From Euonymus europaeus (Eukaryota > Streptophyta > Magnoliopsida > Celastrales > Celastraceae): a stretch of DNA of 64,000 bases. Positions 1-11,447 of this stretch are shown in pieces (position 1 is the stretch's first letter; each line of letters starts with the position of its first letter). A program made the position numbers and the translations under genes. The notes below the pieces were generated by a model, which searched no databases, had not been told where the DNA came from, and was given only the letters and a program-made list of their open reading frames with translations. The stretch spans positions 12,733,001 to 12,797,000 of the forward strand of contig OY756971.1 of assembly GCA_963580455.1 (NCBI GenBank). The letters run 5' to 3'.

Positions 1-1
1 T

Positions 2-511
2 GTGCCAGTTATCAGACAGCGACTTCTGATGTCTCAGTCACGTCAGAAGAGTTATGCAGATCATAGACAGAGGCCTTTAGAGTTTTAGGTGGGTGATCAC
101 GTATTTCTCAAGGTTAGTCCGAAGCGAGGGATACAGCGTTTTGGTAGATCAGGGAAGTTAACCCCCAGGTTTATTGGACCATTTGATATCTTGGAGAGAG
201 TGGGGAGTTTGGCTTATTGGTTGGCATTGCTACCACAGTTGTCCGGGGTTCATGATGTGTTCCATGTTTCCATGTTACGGAGGTATCATCGTGATCCCTC
301 TCATATTATTGATTGGTCGATTCTGGAGATTGGAGAGGATGCTACCTATGAGGTACGTCCAGTTCAGATTTTGGATAGCCAGATACGAAGATTATGTTCA
401 AAGACCATACCCTTAGTTAAGGTGTTTTGGCGGCATTATGGAGTTTAGGAGGCTACCTGGGAGGTAGAGTCAGATATGCGGGAGCGCTACCCAGACTGGT
501 TTACGACATAG
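2..511 (+). pseudogene. Tekay-like chromovirus polyprotein, integrase C-terminal end
   Basis: The translation enters from the left edge and reads QSRQKSYADHR, then VGDHVFLKVSP, GPFDILERVG and HDVFHVSMLRRY. This is the conserved C-terminal tail of Ty3/gypsy chromovirus integrase. It ends with a chromodomain-like segment (YEVRPVQIL, then EATWEVESDMRERYP). The protein would integrate the element's cDNA, and in chromoviruses this tail is thought to guide insertion into heterochromatin. Two in-frame TAG codons break it, at 86-88 and 446-448; the natural end is TAG at 509-511. A purine tract and an LTR follow directly, so this is the 3' end of an element whose 5' part lies outside the window. The family is clear. 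The Tekay/Del assignment rests on the EATWE tail and on similarity to the complete element at 38978-48170. Confidence 0.88.
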
Positions 512-596
512 GTATTTTTCATTTTATACTAATTATTTTACCTTTGAGTACTTAATAATTACCCTTTATATAATTTCGAGGACGAAATTATTTTCT

Positions 597-608
597 AGGG
601 AGGGAGGA
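597..608 (+). other. Polypurine tract
   Basis: A purine-only run, AGGGAGGGAGGA, lies immediately before the TG that opens the LTR at 609. This is the expected position and composition of the plus-strand primer of an LTR retrotransposon. Confidence 0.8.
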
Positions 609-2713
609 TGTAATATCCTGAACCCAAATTTTAAAAAATAAAAAATAAAATATATATAATAATTTTTCAAATTTGATATTTTTAATAAATACTACATATT
701 TTTAGAAAAATATTGACGCAAGAATCAGCTGAATCGGAGTTGAATTGAATTTGTTACGGATTATGGAAGTTTAAGTATTATTTGGGAAATAAGGGCAAAA
801 TGATAATTTCATGAAAAATCTGGTATAACCCAGATTTTTTCTGGTTCTCTTCCGGGCAGAATTTTGGCAGTGGCGTGAGAAGGAGGGGAAGAGAATTTTT
901 GTATGGGTTTTCTTCGTTTGTGGTCCGATTGAGGCGTGGGAGGTGTCGAATCAAAGCTTGTGGAGAGAGGAACAAAACCCAACCAGAATCATCGTCATCG
1001 GACCACCACAGGCGGCGGAATCGGGTGGCGGAGTTTCGATTTTCCGGCGACTTCAAAGAGCGATCCCGGTCGATTCCGAAAGATTTCGGAACGAGACAGG
1101 TACCAATGGATTGTTCGTCTTAAGAGCTTTAATTTGATATATGGTTCACCGGAATCGTCGGTTCCGACGACGGCAGTGGCGGTGACAATGTTCACCGGTG
1201 ACCCGAGTTGACTTTCACCCGAGTTGACCGGGTTTGACTTTTGACCCGAGTTGACCGGGTTTGACCCGAGCTTACTTTGACTCGGTTTGACTTTTGATCT
1301 GGTTTGACCATTGACTTTTGATTGACTTTTCCGTATTTTGATTGTCGTGTATACGTATCCGTATTTCGATGCAGGAGGTTGATTTTGGGATTTTGGATTG
1401 GGATTTCGGTGAGTCAGGGACGTATCACGGAGTAGCGTTAGTCGACATTACAGGTAGGGATTCTACCCTATTTCTTATTTGGGTTCCGGGAGTTCCGTAT
1501 TTGACGGACTCCAATTTGTCTATTGGTGTGAAATTCCCGGAGGTTGGGAATTTATCTGTTTCTACTCTTATCTGATTTATTTCCGCAATTGCGACTATAT
1601 TACTATTTCAAACTATTTATGGATTGTGTTTGCATGACTGGTTGGACTCTTGTGCGCCACGTCTCCCGTGGGGCCCACATCTTGTTTGTGGTTGTTTTTG
1701 GTGAGAGTTTAGATAGGACTATACTCTGGTGATTTTCTGTGATGATGCTACGAGATTATTGATGGATGATTTGTAGTGTGTGGGACCCACATTGGGCGAC
1801 CCAGCCTACTTGATGATTTGTTGATGGTTCTGATCGGGTACGTACTTGGAGACCGGATTGAGGTGAAGTACATCCTAGGAGACACTCTTCGATGTAGGCA
1901 ATGCTATCGAGTACCTGATGTGGGCTCGATCCTCATCCAATCTGGGGAGTACATGGACTGGGAGACACTTTGCGGGGATCAGGGTGGGTCCAGGGGAGGA
2001 TTTTCTGGTGTTATGTGGATTTGAGTTGATATGGATTTGAGTTGGATTATGATTGAGTACTGATTTGAGAGTTGTACTTGAGGATGGTAGTGGTGGAGCC
2101 TACTCGGTATCTACCCTACGGATTGACGGATTGTGATGAGGTGTATGATGGATCGATTTTCTCATAGATTTTATACCATATCAGGGTATCACTTATGGTC
2201 TTTCTTTATGTATTTTATATCTTACAGGTTTTCTTACTTTATCTCTGTTTATTGGAGTTCAGTGATACTAGAGTGTATCACTATTTGAGTTTCTGTTCAT
2301 CTCATTTACCTCTTGAGTTTTTACTTTCCGTTTATTCTGATATTTGATATTTCTCTATATCCCTACTGAGCTTTGTGGCTCATCCCTTTTATTCTCATAT
2401 TTTTTAGGTGAGATAGCCGGAGTGGATGATCAGCGCAGGGATGCGTGAGATGTGATGTGTGGCTGCGGGGTGGATATTTGTGTTTTTGTATTTACATTCG
2501 ATTTCTACGATTTTCAAGGATTTTCCGCTGTAGACTCCTGTTTGCATATTGACGGTATTTGGGATTGCTATTATTATAGTTAGCTTGTTGACTTATAGTG
2601 TTTTGGATAGCTTGGGTTTAAATTCGGTTCGGGGAACGGAGGAGTTCCCTGCCGGTCACGTCTCTGGGTTTCATGGTTGCTCATCTGCACCTATCTGAGA
2701 GAGGGGCGTGACA
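609..2713 (+). repeat. 3' LTR of Tekay-like element (copy 1)
   Basis: The repeat starts TGTAATATCCTG just after the polypurine tract and ends GGGGCGTGACA, giving TG..CA termini and about 2.1 kb. The same sequence recurs at 9274 (truncated) and at 61379-63440 (solo copy). Landmarks shared by the copies are a TTGAC-rich block at about 1205-1330, the phrase TACTGAGCTTTGTGGCTCAT near 2364, and GATGATCAGCGC near 2426. The following bases, ACTAC, could be half of a target duplication, but the other half lies outside the window. Reading frames inside it are not shared by the other copies and are not taken as genes. Confidence 0.88.
1205..1330 (+). promoter_or_regulatory. TTGAC (W-box core) cluster in LTR
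   Basis: About eleven TTGAC cores lie within 125 bp, several as TTGACC or TTGACT, which fit the W-box core bound by WRKY factors. A 22 bp unit starting ACCCGAGTTGACC occurs twice, at 1217-1238 and 1244-1265. The equivalent positions of the other two LTR copies are also TTGAC-rich. Regulatory activity is an inference. Confidence 0.45.
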
Positions 2714-3532
2714 ACTACGGTATCATCTAGAGATTTCTTGGGAGGGGCAGTTGGTTGCTGAAGAGGAAAACCAGGAGGTGCTATTGGAGGAGCCATAGGA
2801 TAATTCTGAGGAGGCTGAAACTGCTATGGAGGTGCCATAGGATAATTATGGTTAGTTATCTGCTAGGGTATCATCTACATCTTCTTTCAACTCATATTTA
2901 CCACCAGTCAGGTTGGTTCTCAAAGGTTGAGCAGTTATAGTAACTCTATTAGTTCTTGTATTTTGTTAGCTAGAACTCTCTGCAAGATAGTCAAAGATGT
3001 CCAATGCTGCATCTGGCTCTTTATCAAAGAATTCTCCATTACATATTGTTTGTACAAATTGCTTGCACTCCGGACTCGGATCCATATAAAAGTAGTTGAC
3101 AACTCTCCAAAAGTCATATCCATAATGGGGACAAATATTCAACAACTCCTTGAAGTAGTCCTAACTAGCTTGGAAGGGTCTCATCATGCTTCTGAGTGAA
3201 TTGAGCTATCTTCTCTAAAATCATTTGAGTTCTCTGAAATGGAAAGAATTTTTGTAAGAACTCACGTTGCATATCAACCCAATTAGTGATAGAATTAGCT
3301 CTCAATTGATTAAACCACAACTTAGTCTTATCATTTAAAGAAAATGAGTAGTAGTGCGAAAGGGATGAATAAAATCTTTAAGAGAATGTGGCGTAAGAGT
3401 AGCCATGTTTTGAAAAACTTCTTTGCCAAATAAAATGGGCAAACCAAGTTCAGAATCACTTTCAGAAGTCACAGACTCAAAATTAGTTTCAAGACTAACA
3501 ATGCTACTTGTAGCGCTAGATGTCCTACGCAA
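2714..3532 (-). pseudogene. Athila/Tat-type gag, degenerate
   Basis: Read on the reverse strand, the protein starts at 3532 with MRRTSSATSSIVSLE and continues as LNDKTKLWFNQLRANSI, WVDMQREFLQKFFPF and QRTQMILEKIAQF. This matches the Retrotrans_gag domain of Athila/Tat Ty3/gypsy elements, which packages element RNA into particles. Several frameshifts and stops divide it. Further blocks (TFGELSTTFIW, VMENSLIKSQMQHW) reach about 2935, and the reading is lost before the LTR of the first element at 2713. The start is supported by the tRNA-primed PBS about 110 bp upstream at 3641-3660. No pol sequence follows. Confidence 0.72.
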
Positions 3533-3640
3533 CCTATTATGATCGTCTCTAACCCAAGATATGCAACATCAAACAATCATAAAGTAGCTTACGAATTGAA
3601 AAACACAATAAAAAAAAGACCCGAACTGAAGGGCAAAAGT

Positions 3641-3660
3641 TTCCGGCAATGGCGCCAAAA
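3641..3660 (-). other. Primer-binding site, tRNA-Asp type
   Basis: On the reverse strand this reads TTTTGGCGCCATTGCCGGAA, very close to the TGGCGCCGTTGCCGGGGA site typical of Athila and Tat elements. It lies between the LTR-like sequence on the right and the gag start on the left, as expected for a reverse-strand element. Confidence 0.75.
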
Positions 3661-3681
3661 ACTTGACTCACCTAAAAAAAG

Positions 3682-4700
3682 TGAGTGGATTTACGTTTTC
3701 CCAAGTGCAGGTTTCTCAAAGTAATAAGGATGAATTCCAAATCGTCTCACAAAGACTTTTGGTTTCAGCTTGGGTCTGTGGATTATTAACCTAATTACTT
3801 AATTAAATATGGTATTCACAATACAAGTGGTGGCAAAATGGCACTAACTATCGGTTAGATTCGGTTTCCCTCTTTAGGTAGATGATGGAACTAAAACCTA
3901 ATATGTCTAAACCTAATATGCAATATATAAAATGGAAACTAATCTAATGTAGAAAATCAAAGTCAAAAGGAACACAATAAAGCATAACATAAATCATTCA
4001 AACATAAATTGAACCGAAATGGAAAATATGCAAGTAAATTGAACTACAAACTATGATTCCAAATGCCATAACAAAATGAGATAACAATAAGTAAAAGGAG
4101 TTTAGAAATCAAATCTAATCTCAAATGTTGAGGCGAATCGGCCTTCCAATCTACAAATAGAAAGTGAGGCTAATCCAACTTAGGCTCTTCTCAAGCTCTA
4201 CAAGGAGGAAGAATTTCTTCTTCTTGTTGGTTGGATCTCCAAAAGTCCTAGCAATCTTCAAGAGAGTGATTTTCGAACTCCGAGCAAGAACCAAACTGAA
4301 GAACAAAGCAAGAGAATGAAAACCTAGATAAAATGTATAAAATTCAGCCAAAATGAGAGTTGATACAAGAATGAGGTCTAGAGTCCCTTAAAACCCTAAT
4401 AAATAAGCTAAAATACCATCCTAAACCTATACAAATAAGTCCCATTGGTTAAAATACATTAATTTTTCCAAAATATCCCTTAGAAATCACGTAAATGTGC
4501 ATTTGTCAGGGTGGTGTCGGACGGCTAGTGGAGGTGTCCGAACGACATGGTGCAGAGGTGGCCTAGGGTTGCTTCTGTATAAGTTTGTGAACAAAGTGTC
4601 TGGACGGCTAGTGGAGGTGTTCGAATGGTAGCAACAAAAATCTTGCAGAATTTGAACTGCTAAAACTGTTTGAGGCAGCATCTTGATTAATTTTCACAGA
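3682..4700 (-). repeat. 5' LTR of the reverse-strand Athila/Tat element (right limit uncertain)
   Basis: The sequence beginning TGAGTGGATTTACG and running through CAAGTGCAGG and AAGTAATAAGG resembles the end of the Athila LTR at 29136 (GCAAGTGCACAAATC, AAGTAATAAAG). It sits directly beyond the PBS. The far boundary could not be fixed because no second copy is present. It may extend past 5200. Confidence 0.5.
4505..4632. repeat. Short imperfect direct repeat, GGACGGCTAGTGGAGGTGT
   Basis: The phrase GGACGGCTAGTGGAGGTGT followed by (C/T)CGAA occurs at about 4511 and again at about 4602 within the Athila-like LTR. The repeats are GC-richer than the surroundings. Confidence 0.6.
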
Positions 4701-7700
4701 CTCCAATTCTCAATAGATTTATGCCTATGAATACTCGTTGAAAATATCTGGATGTCTAATTCAAATTTATAGAAGAAAGTTTCTTCAAATTCGATCATAT
4801 TAGTCTTCAAAAAATGACAAGAGAACTCTTGCGTAGATTATGTAGCAGCAGTCTTTATGAAGCCTGCGAAAACCATTCAAACAAGTCATGAATGACTCAA
4901 AAACTTCAACAAGTATTAAAACAATTTGTAGGTTGATAGAACCAAATTCGAGACATTAAAACCCAAATGCTTAAGAGTGAGCATTTCCACGACTTCTAAC
5001 CATTATGCCCAAAACTTGGATTTCAAATCTCTAAGCTACCAAACCAAATTAAACCATTACAAAACATCGAAAATGACTATGTCAAGGTGTTAAATTATGC
5101 ATTGGCTCATTAATACAGATTTCGGCAACTCAAACTTAAAATGTGGTTTTTAAGTATTAAAACTCAACTTTTCTTTTTCTAAACTGTACAAAAATATACA
5201 AAATCTCATCTTAATTAGAAAGATTCATTAGTGACATGACGCATCCGAACATGATGAACATTTTTTTAAAAATATTTTTTACTTGCAACAAGGCATTTGC
5301 TTACAAATGAAACAAGGGTGATGATAAATGTCCCCAGTCTAGTTACTGGGTGCATCCACCCTACACTTTTAGGCTATCGGGAACGTAACGAATCCCAAAT
5401 TTTTCTCTTTCATCTTCAGAAAAAGTGGCGTGCTTTTAAGGTGGCACGTCTGGCATGCCTTTAAGGTGGCACGTCTGGCATGCCAAACTCTTTAGTATTT
5501 AGTGCTTGAGGATGACGTGGCATTTTTTGAGCCATTAAAACTTTGAACCTTTTTGTCAGAAAAGTCTACATGAAGGCCCAACATATTTACGAGTCTTTAA
5601 CTCTTTCGTGCATTTAAACACCCATGATTATGGCATACTAATTATCACTTAATTAAAACTGAAACATACTACTAATTGATTTGAAAATATACACTACAGT
5701 CTAGTCCTAGTCTAAGCCAGTTTATTTCGTAACTAAAACCTGCTCAAGAATATTCCTGGAGTTGGTTGAGGATAATCCTTCTAATTTAATTTATTTTTGT
5801 ACATTAAAAATTAGATTATTTATTAATTTGTTTTTCATAAATAGACATTTTTTACACAAATTTATTTTTCATAAATAAATTTATTTGTACATCTAATTTC
5901 ACAGGTCAAACTCTCTTTTTCACGTCATCTACTCCAAAAAATAATTCATATAAAATAAAGAAATTGAATCAAAACCAAATAGACTGTATGTGCGGGAAGA
6001 AACGAATATTTAAGAGTTTTTTTGGACATGTTACGACAACATACCAATACCAACTTCCCTTTTAAATGATACTAAATCGGTCCTATTGAATGAAAAATAA
6101 GTTCTTAAATTTTTAGTCCAATAAATATTACGCAGTAAATATATAAAATCATTTATATTTTTTGTAGTATTCTTAGCATTCAAAGAAATACAAGAAATGA
6201 ACTTCATATAGTGGAAATACGATTAAAAATGGTACAGGGAGCTGAAGGGTAAAATGGCCACTAGAAAACAAAGAGACACATCGTCAGTTTCTCATGGGGA
6301 GCAAATCTTCATGAATGATGAAACGAAATAATAAATAAAAAAAACAAATGAACAATTATAAGAACTGTCACCGTACTTTGACCTCTTATCACCATAATGA
6401 AGCGCGTGGCATTAATTATCAAATTCAAATAGCAATCATTCTTTGACATAAACAAGAGGCGGCTGGCGGTCTCAAAATCGAGATGCTAGTGGTAGGGTGG
6501 GTGTATATAGTAGCACCCATGAAACAATTTGTCACAGGTCAAGTGATAGAGAAAAAGAAAGAAAGGTTGATTAGTGACATGACATACTAGAGACAAAAAA
6601 ATAATGTAAATTTTTTTAATATATTTTTTTCCTTTGTTATTTTTGTGTAACTTTGAACTTAGACGGTGATCAAATCAATTATTTTTGGAGAGAGACTTCA
6701 CGCGCGAAATGAGTGGAAGCTCGTTAGAGAGGTGTTACGTATGAGAGAAATAACGGAGCATGCATCAGCATGAGACATAAATTTTATGAATCATGAATCA
6801 AGGGGACTTTAAAGTAATAGTAGGTGCTTGGATTTATTGAATGGAAAGAGTGAAAATGTAGCTTAATTAATCATTGGTAGTTGTTTCAACATCAAAACAC
6901 ATATCTAATGCAGTCATATCAATAAAACATATTTATCAATACAGTCACACTAACAATTAATGACTCATTAACTTTGACACCATTATGATTGCACTAACAT
7001 ATTTCCAAATGCAGGAGTTCGTAGATCTAAGGTTGTGTGTCTCTTATTTTGCATTGAAATAGAACTGGTTGTACTATTTTAGCTCATATCAATACATTAT
7101 CTTCAAAAAGGTTAAAAAAATACCTTATGCATGTGATCGTTTCAATCACTACGTCACCATTTTGCTTGTCTTATCTTAGAATAAAATTGAGGGCAGTGTT
7201 AAACAAAAACCACGTCCCCTGCTCACACCCTTCCCTACTACTAGTCACATCAGTGTCTCTCTCTTATTACAAAAGCAAGAGTTGGCTATCCTAAGCCATA
7301 CACATGGATATTTGTGCAAATTTTTAGGCATAATTAAAATTTGAAAATAAACATAAACCAGCGGTGACACATTTTCTCTTTGTATCATCTATCAACTTTT
7401 CCTTTGCGCTGGAAAGCAAAAGTGAAAATGGTGAATTGGCTTGTTAGCTTTGCTTTATCAACTTTGAAGGCTTGCGTTTTCTGAATGTGTTATAGGAATG
7501 GAGAGAACTGATTTTAGTTTGTTATTTTTATAGCCTCAATTGGCAGCATCTACATTGTACATATCCTCGGTTTGTTTCTGACATAAGAACCCTTTATGAG
7601 GATCATGTTTGCCCACCACCAGCTGAGCTAAGGACGAACAATCCACTGATAAGACCTAAAGTGAAAGATGGTAACTGTCATGACTCTCGCATTTCTGAAC

Positions 7701-8678
7701 GTTGCCTTAACACATCTATTATTGTCTGTTTTAATTGTCGAGATTTGTTTGAGCTTTTTTGATATTATTTTTGCATAGCCTCCTCAAGGAGCAGCAGTGC
7801 AGTGCCAGTACAAAGGGGACCGGTGCGGGAATGGAACAAAGGGGGACATAGTGAAAGAGAGAAGAGAGGATCCATAGACGATGAGTTTGGAGAGAGTAGC
7901 AATAATATGGAGGAATTAAATTATTAAAATAAATTAGAAAAATGCTCACTCAATTTTTCTCCAAAAGCTCAGAAATATTTATTTTTTATTTGACAAAAAG
8001 GTCGTCTAGCTTAGGGTGCTCAAACTCGGGGAGGGTGCATTTAAATTAAAAAAACTCGTGCTTTAATGATGACAGTGAATCGAGAGAGTACACATAAAAC
8101 ACATGTCCATCGAACGGGACTACGGGGCTTTTTATTATGTCACGTTGGAAGTCTAGTTTTTGTAAATTAATAATGCATTTTTTTTGTACTGAATTAGCAT
8201 TAGTATTATTGTCTCCACGATTACTATTATGATTTATAAATTTTTCGCATTATTGTATGTATCTTTTTTGTGTAAAAATTGTTGGAATTTTTATTTATAT
8301 ATATATATATATATTTCTTTGGATGAATTTGATATCTTTTTCTGAAATTTGTCCATGTTCTTTTTTATTGTCGACATTTTTAGTGTGGAGCATTTGTAGA
8401 TAAAGACAACTTTTATAATGATGATAATATTTTGCAAAATACAGGATATATATATATATGGTTAGTAACTTAGTTGGTGCTATCCTTCCTAGATTTCTGC
8501 GTCTTTTTATATTATGATGCTTTCCTTCTTCTTCATCATTCCTTCAACTACCTAAAGTCATACTCGTCATTTTCTTTACACAATTTTTTTTCCAAAAGCA
8601 TGGATCATATACTATTTTATATCAACCCAGCCCAAAATAAGTGACAGATGCCTACTCCTGTCATGTCTGCTGTGCTGT
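4700..8678. other. AT-rich DNA without recognised genes
   Basis: Nothing here is clearly assigned. It is strongly AT-rich, with a 25 bp perfect tandem duplication at 5435-5484 and AT dinucleotide runs at about 8294-8313 and 8449-8459. An open forward stretch of about 85 codons ends at the stop near 7761 and includes RTLYEDHVCPPPAELR, but it matches no family I know and has no supporting start. The last few hundred bases of the neighbouring LTR may extend into the left end. Confidence 0.5.
5435..5484. repeat. Perfect 25 bp tandem duplication
   Basis: A 25 bp unit (TTTAAGGTGGCACGTCTGGC plus ATGCC) occurs twice back to back, at 5435-5459 and 5460-5484. The perfect match suggests a recent duplication. 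Confidence 0.9.
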
Positions 8679-9240
8679 TCATATGTATTCTTTAACACTT
8701 TTTGTAGGGATGTCTTCTTGTGTTGGAAGCTCCAATAAGAGGTATTCATATTCCAATGCCTCCACCATGTTGTCAATTTGTGTATAAATATTGGATCTAC
8801 GGCATGTGAGAATCATGAATTCTTCTTCTTCCTCGATGTCCTTCTTATCATCTTCTTTTACTAGTTGTTCTCTTATGACATGCATTTTAGTTGCAGTATC
8901 AATCGTTATCTTTTGCAACTATATCCTGCACTAGTCAACTGTACGGAGAGTGTTGTGCACTTTCTATGTAATACTTTCTTTGTTAACTTTATGGTTCAAC
9001 TTTTGGTGGATGCTTCCATAGTTTGAATTGTTATTTCACCTAGCTCTTTGATCATCTCCATCACTATTTTATGGTGTTCTGTTGCATCATTTTTTCTGAA
9101 TATCTTCATATTAAGAAGGATAAAAGCTCTCATTAGCTTCTGTAGATGAGCCTGCTCTTTTGCTAATAGTTCATTTCCTTCTACACTGCGCCTAGGCGTG
9201 CGCAAAGGTGTGCCCAGTAGCACCCAGTACAAAAGAAAAT
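8679..9240 (-). other. Weak open reading segments, unassigned
   Basis: Two short reverse-strand readings occur. The one nearer 9240 includes LLAKEQAHLQKLMRAFILLN and KIVMEMIKELGEITIQTMEA. The next contains an acidic run, KDIEEEEEF, and MVEALEYEYLLLELPTQED. They are separated by stops and could be exons or transposon protein debris. I recognise no family. The right-hand reading runs into the LTR at 9274, so its first codons are not its own. Confidence 0.25.
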
Positions 9241-9273
9241 TAAGAGGGAAGGGAAAGTTGTGCCCAGGTGACT
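9181..9273 (-). repeat. Fragment of GCGCCTAGGCGC-type chromovirus LTR
   Basis: The stretch contains GCGCCTAGGCGTGCGC and several GTGCCCAG/GCACCCAG phrases. These are typical of the LTR family seen complete at 49518-51503 and partly at 37745-38735 and 11205-11447. A Tekay LTR starts immediately to its right. Confidence 0.45.
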
Positions 9274-11187
9274 TGTAATATCCCGAATTCAAATATTTAA
9301 AAAATGATTTTTAAAATTAAATATTTTTAATAAATACTAGATATTCTTAGAAGAATATTGGCACAAGAATTAACTGAATCGGAGTTAAATTGGATTTGTT
9401 ATGAATTTTGGAAGATTAGGTAATTAAGATAGAAACGAAGAGCAAAACGGTAATTTCACAGAAATCTGGTATATACCAGATTTCTGCATTTTCTCCAGCC
9501 GACAGAGAGAGAGGGGGAAGAAGGGTTTTTTCGCGTTTGAACTCCGTTTGAGGCGTGTGAGGTGCCAAATCGAAGCTTGTGGAGAGAGGAACAAAACCCA
9601 AGTGGTATCACCGCCAACGGAGCACCGTAGACGGCGGTATCCGGTGGCAAAGATTTCAGTTTTCTTGACTTCCGAGCTTGAGCTCGATCTCGGTCTATTC
9701 TATAGGAATTTTGGAACGAGACAGGTACCATTGGATTGCATTTTCTGAGAGCTTTCTTTTGATGTATGGTATGACCGGTAAAGTCGCCCGAATAGTGGAT
9801 TCCGGCGACTGTCCGACCGAGTTGACCCGTTGACCCATTTTGACTGGGTTAACCCGGTTTGACTATTTTGACTCGGTTGGATGAGTTTGACCATAGGTTG
9901 ATTTTTCTATATTTTAACTGTATTGGGTATACATATCTGTATTCGATGCAGGATATTGATTTAGGAGTTTGGTTTCGGATTCGGTTAGCTGAAGAAGTAC
10001 TACGGAGTGGTTTTAGTCGGCATTTCAGGTAGGAGTTCTGCCTTATTTCTTATTTGGGGTTCCGTATTCGATGGACTCCTAGTCGTCTGCATGTGTGAAA
10101 ATTTCCAGAAGTTGGAAATTCCGTATTTGTATTCTTATCTGTATAAACTTCCGCAATTACTGTTTTATTATTATTATATATTACTGTTGGTGGTGTTTGT
10201 AAGACTGGTGACACTCTCGTGCGCCATGTCACTTGTGGGGCCCACTATCCATGATGGGGCCCACCTCTTCTATTGTGTGGCCACCTTCTCTATTGTGGAG
10301 CCCATTTCCTGTTGTGTAGTTTTCTGAGAGTCCGGATAGGACTTCACTCGGGTGATCTTTTGTGATTTGTGAGACTGTTGATGGATGATTCGTAGGGAGT
10401 GAGACCCATATCGGGCCACCCAGCCTACTAGATGATTTGTTGATGGTTCTGATCGGGTACGTACCTGAAGATCGAATTGAGATGAGGTACATCTTAGGGG
10501 ACGCTATTCGATGTAGGCGATGCTATCGGGTGCTTTATATAGGCTCGATCCTGATCCAATCTGGGGAGTACCTGGACTGGGAGACACCTTGCGGGGATCA
10601 GGGTGGGTCCAAGGGAGGATTTATTGGTGTTATATGGATTCGAGTTGGTTTAAGATTGAGCACTGATTTGAGTTGTATTTGAGGATGATAGTGGTGGAGC
10701 CTACTCAGTGTCTACCTTACATATTTACTATTCTAATGATATCTATGTTGGGATCAGAGATACTATATCCTATCAGCGTATATCCTATAGCTTTTCTTAC
10801 TTTCCCTCTAATTTATTGGAGTTAGATGGTACGTGAGAGTACCGTCATTTGGGTTTCTGTTCTTTCCACTTATACTTCTTGACTTTTACATTCTGTTTAT
10901 TCTGATGATCGATATTTCCCCATACTCCTACTGAGCTTTGTGGCTCATCCCTTTCATTCACATGTTTTGCAGGTGAGATAGCCGGATTGGATGATCAGCG
11001 CGGGGATGCGTGATATGTGATCGGTAGCTGTTGTGGGGATGTTTGTGTATCTGTTTAGTATCTATTTCCATTTTCATGATGTCTTGGATATTCCGCTGTG
11101 GATTCTAGTTTGTATGTTACAGTGTGCTGGGATTTCTGTTAGTATTTATTTATTTATGTGTGGGTATTTCTGTAGACAAATTGAGTG
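9274..11187 (+). repeat. Truncated Tekay-like LTR (copy 2)
   Basis: It starts TGTAATATCCCGAATTC and follows copies 1 and 3 through the TTGAC block at about 9810-9905, the GCGCCATGTC region, TACTGAGCTTTGTGGCTCAT near 10928 and GATGATCAGCGCGGGGATG near 10991. Similarity stops at about 11187, so the last 200 bp or so present in the full copies are missing. No coding region is attached. It is a solo LTR whose 3' end was later deleted. Confidence 0.85.
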
Positions 11188-11204
11188 TATGGTGATGGCT
11201 CCTA

Positions 11205-11447
11205 GACGCCCATCACCCCACCTTCACACCTCCATTCAAGTTTGAATATACTTTGGGTGCACTCCTAGTATGTCTAGGCACCATTTGGAGCGCCCAGAGT
11301 AGTTCAACCCAATCCCTACCTCTTCATTATGCGCCTAGGCACAAGCTCTACACGCCTAGGTGCCCTTGCATGTTTTCAACTCCTCAAAACCATCTTTTAC
11401 ACTACCAATCATACTAGGTTCAAACTTTTGGGGTTGGTCATCATAGG
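11205..11447 (-). repeat. Chromovirus LTR fragment, reverse orientation
   Basis: The sequence carries GCGCCTAGGCAC and CACGCCTAGGTGCCC and ends with AGGTTCAAACTTTTGGGGTTGGTCATCA. This parallels the outer end of the LTR at 38735 (GGCTCAAATCTATGGGGTCAATCATCACA). It is the U3 end of a reverse-strand LTR. The piece at 9181-9273 may be its other part, split by the Tekay LTR. Confidence 0.5.

Noticed and set aside
5435..5484. CRISPR-like or regulatory repeat
   Set aside because: Only two adjacent units without spacers, in eukaryotic DNA. It is a simple tandem duplication.
7494..7761. Possible small gene or exon in the AT-rich stretch
   Set aside because: The frame is open for about 88 codons but lacks an ATG, has no family match, and open frames of this length are expected occasionally in 4 kb of two-strand sequence.
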